From NCBI GenBank assembly GCA_964413905.1, contig CAYPUG010000003.1:1-59599 (forward strand): DNA of 59,599 bases, given 5' to 3'. The position numbers and the translations under genes are program-made. The first letter of the stretch is position 1. Every line of letters starts with the position of its first letter. The notes under the pieces are model-generated. The model searched no databases and was not told the DNA's origin. It saw only the letters and a list, made by a program, of their open reading frames with translations. Below, piece by piece: positions 8,780 to 17,164 of the stretch. Origin of the DNA: CAYPUG01 sp964413905. GTDB taxonomy: Bacteria; Chloroflexota; Anaerolineae; JAADDB01.

Positions 8780-9465
8780 TCCGACTTGCCGTATTTGACT
8801 TGGACGGCACACTGAAGCGGGCCCGAGATCCTTATGTGTACCTTCACCGCCGTTTGGGAACCGAGGCGTTGTCAAAGCCCATCACCGAGAAGGGCAAGCG
8901 GGGTGAGTTGGCCTACGAAGAGTGGCTGCGACAGGATGTGAGTCTGTGGCGTGGCGTTCCGCGGCGGGTCCTGGAACATCACCTGCGCCAAAATCCCTAT
9001 GTGCCCGGTGCTCGTGAAGTGGTCACCGCGCTTAAGGAACACGGCGTGGAAATTGCCATTATCAGCACCGGTCTGCTCCTGCACGCGGAGTTGGTCGCCC
9101 AAGAGTTGGGTGTTCGCTGGGCGATTGGGAACGAAATTTTCTTCGAGTTCGACGGGAAAGACTGGGTAGTGAACGGGGAAGTCCGGGCCCACTGTCCGTA
9201 TAACGGCAAAGGAGAGGTTTTGGCACAATTGCAGGAACGTTTAGGCGTCGCGCCAGAACAGACCCTTTCGGTGGGAGATACCCGGGGGGACGTGCCTATG
9301 TTCCGGCGTTCACGTGTGAGTGTGGCCGTGGCTCCACACCATGAGGACGTAGCCGCCGCAGCCACGTTGGTTCTTCCCGACCAGGATTTACGTCCACTGT
9401 TGAAATACATCGCCCAATGGCTTGCAAATGAGCCGGTCTCATTGAATAACTCCATCGACACCTGA
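8776..9465 (+). CDS. HAD-superfamily phosphatase (SerB-like subfamily IB)
   Basis: This is a soluble phosphatase of 229 residues. Motif I is FDLDGTLKR (nucleophile Asp near residue 8), motif II the Ser in IISTGLLL, motif III the Lys in CPYNGKGEVL and motif IV SVGDTRGDVPMF. A cap segment follows motif I, as in phosphoserine-phosphatase-like enzymes. The substrate cannot be read from the sequence. The four-base overlap with the sugar epimerase suggests a role in sugar-phosphate or nucleotide-sugar metabolism, but serine phosphate is also possible. Confidence 0.85.
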   Translation: MIRLAVFDLDGTLKRARDPYVYLHRRLGTEALSKPITEKGKRGELAYEEWLRQDVSLWRGVPRRVLEHHLRQNPYVPGAREVVTALKEHGVEIAIISTGLLLHAELVAQELGVRWAIGNEIFFEFDGKDWVVNGEVRAHCPYNGKGEVLAQLQERLGVAPEQTLSVGDTRGDVPMFRRSRVSVAVAPHHEDVAAAATLVLPDQDLRPLLKYIAQWLANEPVSLNNSIDT

Positions 9466-9509
9466 TGGACCGACTGTACCTATTTTGTAGGACAACCCGG
9501 CAGCTTCAT

Positions 9510-9591
9510 TTGAAGCGGCTTTGGAGTGCGGTGACCCGGCACCGCTTTAATATCTTTGGAGTGCGGCGAGCTGGGGCGCCGCTTTGATAAT
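9510..9591 (+). repeat. Repeat family C, two tandem hairpin units plus a partial one
   Basis: Two units of about 35 bp follow each other (9519-9551 and 9554-9590), each of the form TTTGGAGTGCGGYGA-loop-CGCCGCTTTRATA, with a half unit (TTGAAGCGGC) in front. Each unit folds on itself. They fill the space between the HAD gene and the penicillin-binding protein. Confidence 0.6.
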
Positions 9592-9662
9592 GTCAAGCGC
9601 AAAACTTTAGTGGATTTCCCGGCGTACAAGGAAAGAGAGACCTGGGTGATAGGGTAAGAGGT

Positions 9663-12600
9663 ATGAACGGCACATACCACGTGATTCGCAAGCGTAGGCG
9701 ACGCCGGTTGGCCAACCGCCCTCCCTCATTCGGTGTGTGGTTGGCCCGATTTGTTGCAGCCGTGCTCGTCATTACGTTCATCAGCACGACCGCGGTCATC
9801 GCGGCGACGGCGGGCGCGATGGCCGGTGTGTACATGTACTTTGCTCGCCAGTTGCCGGATCCCAGCGTTATCGAGACCGCGCAAGAAGAATTTCAGACCG
9901 TCAAGATCTATGATCGGACGGGAAAACATCTCCTCTACGAAGCCATCGATCCCCGTCCGTTCCGGGGGGATCGCACGTATGTGCCCTTGAGTGAAATTTC
10001 CCCTTGGGTGATTAAAGCGACCATCGCGTTGGAAGACCGAAGTTTCTATCAAAATCCCGGTGTGAACGTGCGGGGAATTGTGCGGGCTTTTATCTCCAAC
10101 TTGCGGGGAGGCGCGATCCAGGGGGGGTCTTCTATCACCCAGCAGTTGATTAAAAATGTGGTCTTTGACTACGAGGAACGCATCAAACGCTCCTACACCC
10201 GCAAGATTAAAGAAGTCATACTGGCCATTGAAATTACTCGACGTTACCCTAAGGACAAAATCCTCGAATGGTATTTGAACTACAACTTTTACGGCAATAA
10301 CGCGTACGGCATCGAGGCCGCGGCCCGGGTGTATTTCAACAAACACGCCCGGGACCTAAATCTGGCTGAAGCAGCCATGCTTGCACACCTGCCCCAATTC
10401 CCCGCGCTGAATCCCTTCCAGCATCCGGAGGCCGCCAAGCGCCGCCAGTGGAAAGTTTTGCAGGCCATGGTGGATGCCGGCTATATCACCGAGGAACAGG
10501 CCCGGCAGGCCTACGCGGAACCGTTAGACCTGCGAGATTCGGTGGCGGAACGGTACAACATCTCTGCCGCACCTCATTTTGCCCTGTACGTGCTGAAGGA
10601 GTTGGAAAAGAAGTTCAACACGCCGGAGGACCCCTACTACATCTGGCGCAAAGGGGTCATAGTGTATACCACATTAGATTATGACCTGCAGAAACGTGCG
10701 GAACAGATCGCTCGAGAACACATTAGAAAACTGGAAGAGGAAGGTCGGGACGCGCACAACGCCGCGGTCGTGGTCCTGCGCGCGAACACCGGGGAGATCC
10801 TGGCCATGGTGGGCAGTGTGGACTTCTACAACAAGGATATCGATGGCGAGGTGAACATGGCCACCGCGGAGCGCCAACCCGGTTCCAGTTTCAAGCCGTT
10901 CACGTACGCGAAGGCGTTCAGCACCGGGGAATACTATCCGGCCAAGATGGTACTGGATGTACGCCAGGTCTTCCCCGATCCCGAGGCAGGCATCTACGTG
11001 CCCGAAAACTACGACCGCCGCTACCACGGCCCGGAGACCATGCGTGAAGCCCTCCAGCGTTCTCACAACATCCCCGCGGTGTGGACACTGGCACAGGTCG
11101 GGGTGAAAAACGTGGTGGACTTCGCCCACCGCATGGGGATCACCACACTGAACAAGGATTACTACGGCCTCTCCCTGACCCTGGGGGGCGGGGAAGTGAA
11201 ACTCATTGATATGGCCTACGCGTTCAGCGTCTTCGCCAACAACGGCCTCATGGTGGGCGAGCCTATGCCGCCCGAGGAGCAGAGGCCGGGGTATCGCACG
11301 TTGAACCCGGTGTCCATTCTCCAGGTCAGGGATAGCGATGGACGCATCCTTTACCAGTATGAAAAGCCTGAATCCCAGCGCGTTATCTCTCCCCAACTGG
11401 CCTACATGATGAACAACGTGCTCTCCGACCCCACCCCGCGGCCGCCCGCGTTTGGGCGTTTCGCCAAGTACCTGGTACTGGACGACCGACCTGTGGCCGC
11501 GAAGACGGGGACCAGCAACGACTTCCGCGACGCGTGGACCATCGGGTATACGCCACAGGTGGTCGTCGGTGTGTGGGTAGGAAACGCGGACAATACACCC
11601 ATGAAACATGTATCGGGGGCCATTGGGGCTGCGCCCATCTTCCACGATGTGATCAAGGAAGCGACCAAGGGGTTACCGCCGACAGACTTTTATCGTCCCC
11701 CCGGCATTGTGGACGTGGACGTGTGCTGGCCTAGCGGTCTACTGCCCACGGACGAGTGTCGCGAGGTGGGCAAAGTACGCACAGACATTTTCTTCGCGGA
11801 TCACATCCCCGAAGAATACGATAATGTATGGCGCGCGTTTGAGATAAATAAAGCAAACGGGAAGTTGGCTACACCGTATACACCACCGGAATTGCGGGAG
11901 CGGCGCATTTACATGATCTTGCCTCCTGAAGCCAATGATTGGATTCGGGAGAACAACATCCCACAACCTCCGCGCGTGTACGATGACGAGTACGGCCCCA
12001 CCGCCTTTAACCGGGAAGTGGCCATTATCTCCCCGAGGCCGTTTAGTTATGTGCGTGACATTGTTGAAGTGCGCGGGAACGCCCGAGGCGGGAACTTCAG
12101 CCGTTACGTGTTGGCCTTTGGTCCGGGCCTTAGCCCCACCCAGTGGACACAAATCGGGCCGGAGCACTATAACCAGGTGGACCGCAATGTGCTGGAATAC
12201 TGGGACACCCGTTTCCTGGAAGAGGGGCTGTACACCCTGCGCCTAAGCGTGTTCGGCAACGATGGCAATGTGCGGACCGCGGAAACGCAGGTGACAGTGG
12301 ATAACACACCGCCTCAAGTTACCCTGGCCCATCCTTCGGAGGGCGATGTGTATGTGATGGAGGACGACGAGTGGGTGACCATCCAGCCGGAGATTAACGA
12401 GGAGTGGGCCATGGACCGGGTGGAATTCTACCTGGACGGCAAGAAGTTCGCGGAGAGCACGGTGCCCCCCTTCAACCAGAAGTGGACCATCACCATGTCC
12501 GACACGATTCCCATTGAAGGCATGGCGCCTATTACGGCCACCCGGCCGATGACGTTGCCCGACGGAACGGTGGTTCCGGAGACGTATACGGTGACCCAAG

Positions 12601-12854
12601 TAATTGCCGAAACTCTGTCCGACGGCAGTTTGCGCCTGATCCAGCAGTGGGATAGCGGGTTCATGGTGATTTCGGACACCCACGGGTACACCGAGAGCCA
12701 TGTGCTCACCGTCAAAGCCATCGACAAGGCGGGGAACGAAGCGGAAAGCCCGCCGGTGCGCATTTACATCATTCACAAGGAAGAAGAGGAAGAGGAAACC
12801 AGCCTGCTCTTTGATCCGCTGGTCCTCTGGCGGCGGGAATCCGACCTGTGGTGA
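9663..12854 (+). CDS. Class A penicillin-binding protein (PBP1A-like) with long C-terminal extension
   Basis: This bifunctional enzyme polymerises and cross-links peptidoglycan outside the membrane. The 1063-residue protein has a basic cytoplasmic tail, one membrane segment (about 28-60), and a GT51 glycosyltransferase with catalytic ALEDRSFYQNPG (about 120-130) and GGSSITQQLIKN. It has a transpeptidase with SSFK (about 408), SHNIP (S-x-N) and AAKTGTS (about 612). From about residue 790 to the end lies an extra region with two Ig/fibronectin-like beta segments (VAIISPRPFSYVRDIVEVRG and the later VDNTPPQVTLAHPSEGD), and the end is acidic. The family is usually 700-900 residues, so this is long. 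The short distance from AAGAGG to the ATG is unusual. The gene stands alone and converges on the glycosyltransferase. Confidence 0.93.
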   Translation: MNGTYHVIRKRRRRRLANRPPSFGVWLARFVAAVLVITFISTTAVIAATAGAMAGVYMYFARQLPDPSVIETAQEEFQTVKIYDRTGKHLLYEAIDPRPFRGDRTYVPLSEISPWVIKATIALEDRSFYQNPGVNVRGIVRAFISNLRGGAIQGGSSITQQLIKNVVFDYEERIKRSYTRKIKEVILAIEITRRYPKDKILEWYLNYNFYGNNAYGIEAAARVYFNKHARDLNLAEAAMLAHLPQFPALNPFQHPEAAKRRQWKVLQAMVDAGYITEEQARQAYAEPLDLRDSVAERYNISAAPHFALYVLKELEKKFNTPEDPYYIWRKGVIVYTTLDYDLQKRAEQIAREHIRKLEEEGRDAHNAAVVVLRANTGEILAMVGSVDFYNKDIDGEVNMATAERQPGSSFKPFTYAKAFSTGEYYPAKMVLDVRQVFPDPEAGIYVPENYDRRYHGPETMREALQRSHNIPAVWTLAQVGVKNVVDFAHRMGITTLNKDYYGLSLTLGGGEVKLIDMAYAFSVFANNGLMVGEPMPPEEQRPGYRTLNPVSILQVRDSDGRILYQYEKPESQRVISPQLAYMMNNVLSDPTPRPPAFGRFAKYLVLDDRPVAAKTGTSNDFRDAWTIGYTPQVVVGVWVGNADNTPMKHVSGAIGAAPIFHDVIKEATKGLPPTDFYRPPGIVDVDVCWPSGLLPTDECREVGKVRTDIFFADHIPEEYDNVWRAFEINKANGKLATPYTPPELRERRIYMILPPEANDWIRENNIPQPPRVYDDEYGPTAFNREVAIISPRPFSYVRDIVEVRGNARGGNFSRYVLAFGPGLSPTQWTQIGPEHYNQVDRNVLEYWDTRFLEEGLYTLRLSVFGNDGNVRTAETQVTVDNTPPQVTLAHPSEGDVYVMEDDEWVTIQPEINEEWAMDRVEFYLDGKKFAESTVPPFNQKWTITMSDTIPIEGMAPITATRPMTLPDGTVVPETYTVTQVIAETLSDGSLRLIQQWDSGFMVISDTHGYTESHVLTVKAIDKAGNEAESPPVRIYIIHKEEEEEETSLLFDPLVLWRRESDLW

Positions 12855-12864
12855 TGCGGGTCGC

Positions 12865-14058
12865 TTATCCGTTCCCCAGTCGAAGTACGCGCTTGATGCC
12901 CTCTTCTATCAGTGCGCCCGCGTGATCCCACGTGTATTCGGCCAGCACCCGCTCCCGGAGCCGGTGTCCCCGTTGAACGGCCTCGGGATCACCCAGGGCC
13001 TGGATCAGGGCTTGGGCCAGGGATGCGGGGTCGTCCACCGCGGCGTAGTAGGCATCATCCTCCAGGTAAGCCCGGTGTGCCGGCGTATCCGTCGCCACTA
13101 CGGGCAATCCCGTCGCCATGTAAGGCAGCAATTTGCCCGCGCCTTCGGATACAGGCCGCTTGGGTGCGACCGCGATCCGGGCTAGACGCAAATGCTCGGG
13201 AGCCTGATCGTAGGGCATCGGCCCCGTGAAGATCACGTCCTCCTCCAGGCCCAGAGATTGGGCCTGGGCCCGGTATCGATCCACAAAGGGAAAGCCCATC
13301 AGCAACAGAAGGGGACGCGCGTCGCCGTGCCATTCATCCAGCAGGATCCGAAACGCGCGCAGGAGTACATCAATGCCCTGATAAGGCGCGAGGAGACCCA
13401 GGTACGCGATAATTGGACGTTCGGGGGGAATACCCCACTTGCGGCTCAGGACGTTCAGGCGGGGCTCATCCCCGGGCCGGCGGGGACGGAAGGTGTCCGG
13501 GTCCACCGCGTCGGGAAGGCGGACCACCCGGCCCGGAGGATGAACCCCACGCGTGAGGAGGTCATTCCGGGCGTGGTCGGTGGAAGTAAACACCAGGTCC
13601 GCGCGCGCGTCCAAGAAATGTTCCAGGCCGCGCCATAAGGGTAACAGGGGGGAGCGGGGAGAAAGGAAGCCGTGGGTGAGCATCTCCGCGGTGAGGCTGC
13701 CTTGGTAGTCGAAAACTAGGGGGATGCCGGCCGCGCGTACAGGCAATGCCAGGGCAACGCCTTCGTGCAAGAACGCGTACACTACCTGGGGACGAAAACG
13801 CAGGGCCGCCGCGATGACCAGGGGCGCGAGGGTGATGTCCAGCGCGATCTTTTTCCACGAGGAGCCTACCTGAATAGGCCAGCCGCGAAGGACGCGTGGT
13901 CTCACCGTAGGGATAGGCGCGCGATCCCGGCCTGACGGATATGTAATTAAGCGCACCTCGTGGCCTCTGCGTATCAGTGCCCTCAATTGTCCCCAAATGC
14001 GCACATGGCATCCGTAATCCGCGAAGAAGGAGGTCGGTGCTATGGCCAGAATGCGCAT
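12865..14058 (-). CDS. Family 4 glycosyltransferase
   Basis: This is a retaining GT-B glycosyltransferase that moves a sugar from a nucleotide donor to an unknown acceptor, probably a cell-surface glycan. The 397-residue protein has the N-terminal acceptor domain (MRILAIAPTSFFADYGCHVR with G-rich loop), and the C-terminal donor domain begins around PIIAYLGLLAPYQGIDVLL. The usual E-x7-E motif of the family appears as the weaker segment SEGAGKLLPYMATGLPVVAT. It is the last gene of a five-gene reverse-strand run, 17 bp after tyrA. Its role in that run is unclear. Confidence 0.85.
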   Translation of the reverse strand: MRILAIAPTSFFADYGCHVRIWGQLRALIRRGHEVRLITYPSGRDRAPIPTVRPRVLRGWPIQVGSSWKKIALDITLAPLVIAAALRFRPQVVYAFLHEGVALALPVRAAGIPLVFDYQGSLTAEMLTHGFLSPRSPLLPLWRGLEHFLDARADLVFTSTDHARNDLLTRGVHPPGRVVRLPDAVDPDTFRPRRPGDEPRLNVLSRKWGIPPERPIIAYLGLLAPYQGIDVLLRAFRILLDEWHGDARPLLLLMGFPFVDRYRAQAQSLGLEEDVIFTGPMPYDQAPEHLRLARIAVAPKRPVSEGAGKLLPYMATGLPVVATDTPAHRAYLEDDAYYAAVDDPASLAQALIQALGDPEAVQRGHRLRERVLAEYTWDHAGALIEEGIKRVLRLGNG

Positions 14059-14075
14059 CGTCCTGATGATTCACC

Positions 14076-15038
14076 TCATTTCTTACCGCGGCGCCGGGTC
14101 AGGGACTGGCCGAACAACCAATCCCGCACAGAGAATGTTTCCACCTTGGGCTTCTCCTCCCACTGTCCTGTCTCCGCGGCGATGATCCATCCGGTTCGAG
14201 CCTCAAAGACGGACCTGGCCATGCGTTCGATGGTTTCCTCGTCTCCGGTATCCAACAAGGCTCTCCAGTAGGCAAGCGTGCGCTCCAACACGTCCAGCCA
14301 GGCCAAAATGCGTTCTCGATTTTCCAGCAAATCTGCGGCCAGGGACTCCGGTGTGCGGGCAACTGTGTACGTGCTGGCCTCAAATTGTCCTCCCGCGAGT
14401 TTGCGCGCTTCCCGCCAGGCCCCCTGCCCCATGACCGCTTGTCCCAACGCCAGGGCCAGCAACTCCGGCAAATGTTCCACCGCGGCCACCATACCATCGT
14501 GCTCTTCCGGGTCCAGGAAGAGAGGGCGGGCGCCCAGCGCGGTGATCAGGTCTGAGGCTAAGGACACCGCCTTGGGGTGGGTATCATGGGTGGTGCAAAG
14601 GGCGAATATCTGATGTTGAAAGAGGTCCGCGCGTGCACTTTCCGGCCCCGAACCGAGCTCCCGCACAATGGGGTGTCCGCCCACGAAATGCACATTTTCG
14701 GGCAGGTGCTGCCGGGCCCACTTTAAGACCGGCACCTTGAGAGATGCTGTGTCCACGATCACCGCGTTCGGTCGCAGGTCCTGGGTGATGTACTGAAAAG
14801 TCTCCTCAATGGCGTCCAGGGGCAGGGCCAGGATGACCAGGTCCGCGCCCTCCACGGACGCGGGGAGATTCCATTCGCTCTTGTCGATGGCCTTGCGCCG
14901 AAGGGCAACACGGGCGTGTGTGGGCTCTTTGTCGTGCCCTACAATGTAGAGATTCAGAGGGGTTTGCTTGAGCGCCAATCCAATGGATGTCCCTATCTGT
15001 CCTAGACCGATAATCGTAATGCGCAATGTCTGCGTCAT
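14076..15038 (-). CDS. tyrA: Prephenate/arogenate dehydrogenase
   Basis: TyrA carries out the oxidative decarboxylation of prephenate or arogenate in tyrosine synthesis. The 320-residue protein has an N-terminal Rossmann motif GLGQIGTSIGLAL, the catalytic His in FVGGHPIVRELGSG, and the helical domain segment AAVEHLPELLALAL with the second conserved His. No ACT domain or chorismate mutase domain is attached. The start is supported by GGGAGG. The segment between the catalytic His and ARADLF departs slightly from the usual HPMAGSE pattern. The neighbours are not aromatic-pathway genes. Confidence 0.88.
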   Translation of the reverse strand: MTQTLRITIIGLGQIGTSIGLALKQTPLNLYIVGHDKEPTHARVALRRKAIDKSEWNLPASVEGADLVILALPLDAIEETFQYITQDLRPNAVIVDTASLKVPVLKWARQHLPENVHFVGGHPIVRELGSGPESARADLFQHQIFALCTTHDTHPKAVSLASDLITALGARPLFLDPEEHDGMVAAVEHLPELLALALGQAVMGQGAWREARKLAGGQFEASTYTVARTPESLAADLLENRERILAWLDVLERTLAYWRALLDTGDEETIERMARSVFEARTGWIIAAETGQWEEKPKVETFSVRDWLFGQSLTRRRGKK

Positions 15039-15050
15039 GTGACCTCCCTC

Positions 15051-15572
15051 TCAGTTCTGGTCGTCTGCCTCCCGCAGGGCCGCCCACCATGTGCGCAGCG
15101 AAGCAGGTCCATCTACATGCTCATCCTGGTGATGCTCGATGAGCCAAATGGCCGAGTCGTCCACCCCCACGGAACGGGCCAGACGCGCGCCCAACCGGGG
15201 ATGTTCTGCCAGCACCCAGAAAGGCCGGCGCCATCCTCGCGGCCGGACAAGCCAGGATTTTGCCCGTCGGGATGACATCTTACGTGCTAGAACCCATAAG
15301 GACCTGTGGATTAAGGATGGGGAACCTTCCACTTTCCCCACATCGTGCAGTAACGCAGCCCGCATCAGTGATGCATCTGTCCATCCCCAGGCCTGGAGCG
15401 TGCGCAGCACCCGCAGGGCATGAGCCTGATCGCGGGGGCTCTGCCGTTCCCACAGGGCCATTTGTTCAGGCGTCAGCCATCGGGCCACTTCGGCCCGGTC
15501 GCTTTCCGTCAAGCGTGGCCGGAGTCCCCGGATGACTTGTCCGACTCGGTACAGGATACGTTGCCACGACAC
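15051..15572 (-). CDS. HD-domain phosphohydrolase-like protein
   Basis: This 173-residue protein has the HD metal-site pattern: a leading His (SPRDQAHALRVL), LLHDVGK for the HD pair, a later AEHPRLGARLA and a final IEHHQDEH. Such proteins hydrolyse phosphate esters, often nucleotides. The substrate cannot be told from the sequence. GTG at 15572 is chosen because GAGGA stands six bases before it and it avoids overlap with the M50 gene. An ATG at 15611 would overlap the upstream stop. It sits 12 bp before tyrA in the operon. Confidence 0.75.
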   Translation of the reverse strand: MSWQRILYRVGQVIRGLRPRLTESDRAEVARWLTPEQMALWERQSPRDQAHALRVLRTLQAWGWTDASLMRAALLHDVGKVEGSPSLIHRSLWVLARKMSSRRAKSWLVRPRGWRRPFWVLAEHPRLGARLARSVGVDDSAIWLIEHHQDEHVDGPASLRTWWAALREADDQN

Positions 15573-15588
15573 GGATGGTCCTCTTTCT

Positions 15589-16260
15589 CTAAAGGAGAAT
15601 GGCGAGAACACCCTCTACTACGAGACCAAACACCCGCATCAACGGACTGCCGGGCATGAAGAGGAGGATGATGAGGAGAAACATCCCATACCGGCGCAAT
15701 ACATCCAGTGCGGGGTACCACGACGGGGGCGCCAGACTGCTCAACACCGCGAACCCATCCAAAGGAGGCAACGGGATCAGGTTGAACACGAACAGGATTA
15801 CATTGAACACCACAAATGTGATCAATAATATGGATGGCCCAGGAATAATTCCCCACCATCCCGGGGTTAACTGCAATAACGGATCCAGAAGGCGCAGCAA
15901 GAGTGCACCGATGACGGCCAGAAATAAGTTGGCCAACGGCCCCGCGGCCGCTACAAACAACGTGCCCCAACGCCGGGACACCTGCAGGTACGCAGGGTTC
16001 CACACCACCGGTTTCGCCCACCCCACATGGGCGATGAACACCAGCAACGTTCCGATGGGGTCCAGGTGTTTGAGGGGATTTAACGTCAGGCGTCCCTGCC
16101 ACTTCGGGGTGGGATCCCCCAGGCGCACCGCGGTCCACGCGTGCGCGTATTCGTGCAGGGTGAAGCCCACGATCAGCGCGGGCAGCACGCTGAGCCCCCA
16201 ACTCAACTGGACACCAAAGGTCTCTCTTAGCGCTCGAATAAACGCATCCAGTAACGACAT
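15589..16260 (-). CDS. Site-2-type membrane metalloprotease (M50 family)
   Basis: This is an integral membrane zinc protease of 223 residues with about six membrane segments. The zinc site is HEYAHA (HExxH) near residue 36-40, and the third ligand is in NLIPLPPLDGF near 165-175. It is the small form without PDZ or CBS domains, usual for bacterial and archaeal rhomboid-like or S2P homologues that cleave within membranes. ATG at 16260 has GGGAG five bases upstream. A start nine codons earlier lacks one. Substrates are unknown. It lies between the nucleosidase and the HD gene in one reverse-strand operon. Confidence 0.88.
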   Translation of the reverse strand: MSLLDAFIRALRETFGVQLSWGLSVLPALIVGFTLHEYAHAWTAVRLGDPTPKWQGRLTLNPLKHLDPIGTLLVFIAHVGWAKPVVWNPAYLQVSRRWGTLFVAAAGPLANLFLAVIGALLLRLLDPLLQLTPGWWGIIPGPSILLITFVVFNVILFVFNLIPLPPLDGFAVLSSLAPPSWYPALDVLRRYGMFLLIILLFMPGSPLMRVFGLVVEGVLAILL

Positions 16261-16306
16261 GTACACTCCCTTTCTTTGCAACACCAAGGTAAAGTGAACG
16301 TATCCG

Positions 16307-17005
16307 TCAACCGGCTTGGATCTTCACGCGTTGAATCCACGCCGGCAGGTGCCGCCATAATTCGGCCATGATGGCCCGTGTGTTCTGAATGAAAACGCCC
16401 ATATCCTCGTAGGCTTCACCACCTTCCTCTCCCACCAAATCCGATACCCCACGCAGGATGAGTGTGCGGACCCGGTGACGTGAAGCCACCCACGCGATCG
16501 CGCCCGATTCCCAATCCCCGGCCACTGCGCCAAACCTCTCCCGCAGCCAGGGTATGTCTTTCGGCATGAGGTCCCTATCTCCCGATACGAGCACTGTGCG
16601 TACCACGGATTGGGGGTAGGGTTCTTGCAACCAGGAAAGGTCAAGAAGGGTGGTGTAATGGGCGATATGCGCGTCGTAATCCCCCATCTGCTCGACAATG
16701 TCGTACACTACCGTCTTCTCCGCTAACACAATTGTACCCCGCTCAACGTAGCCCGCGAAGCCGCCGCATGTGCCCAAATTGACCAACAGCCGGGGGCGCC
16801 ACCGGTCTATCGCGTACTGGGTCGCGGCCGCGGCCGCAATCTTTCCCCATCCGCCGTGAAAGACCACCACCGGCTTCTCGTCCGGTCCCACGGGCACAAT
16901 AAACCACTCCCCGAACGGGGATGATTGCTGTTCCTGGGGCTGTGCGATTTCAAGCAGCGCTTGCCATTCCACATTGGCCGAAATTTCCACTACTATCCTG
17001 GGCAC
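16307..17005 (-). CDS. 5'-methylthioadenosine/S-adenosylhomocysteine nucleosidase-like protein
   Basis: This is a nucleoside phosphorylase-fold protein of 232 residues, most like MTA/SAH nucleosidases that release adenine in methionine salvage. Expected residues are present: an early Glu (ANVEWQALLE), the glycine-rich LVNLGTCGGF, the Glu of GDWESGAIAWVA and the Asp of RGVSDLVGEE. GTG at 17005 is preceded by GAGGAG. The frame is open to 17140, but that part is not conserved. It may instead hydrolyse futalosine or another purine nucleoside. It is the first gene of the run down to 12865. Confidence 0.78.
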   Translation of the reverse strand: MPRIVVEISANVEWQALLEIAQPQEQQSSPFGEWFIVPVGPDEKPVVVFHGGWGKIAAAAATQYAIDRWRPRLLVNLGTCGGFAGYVERGTIVLAEKTVVYDIVEQMGDYDAHIAHYTTLLDLSWLQEPYPQSVVRTVLVSGDRDLMPKDIPWLRERFGAVAGDWESGAIAWVASRHRVRTLILRGVSDLVGEEGGEAYEDMGVFIQNTRAIMAELWRHLPAWIQRVKIQAG

Positions 17006-17088
17006 GCCATCTCCTCGCTTTGGCCGAAGCACAGATGAGCAGGTACAATGAAACATTGAAAACGGGTTGGGGATATTATCCTGCAGTT

Positions 17089-17105
17089 TGGCGTTTTGCC
17101 AAAAC
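17089..17105. promoter_or_regulatory. Dyad in the divergent space between nucleosidase and glycosyltransferase
   Basis: Arms TTTGGC and GCCAAA flank GTTTT in the 160-bp divergent intergenic region. The site is small and may be chance. It is recorded as a possible operator because both genes read away from it. Confidence 0.25.
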
Positions 17106-17164
17106 GGGCATGTACCCCTTTGCAAAGTTTTATCGCTCACTCAGGGAGAGCACGAACTTTCTCT

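Noticed and set aside
9510..9591. CRISPR array
   Set aside because: The tandem units are self-pairing and adjoin with no spacers of regular length, and no cas genes are in the window.
12940..13640. Forward open frames opposite the glycosyltransferase
   Set aside because: They are low-complexity Pro/Arg/Gly products antisense to a well-supported gene.
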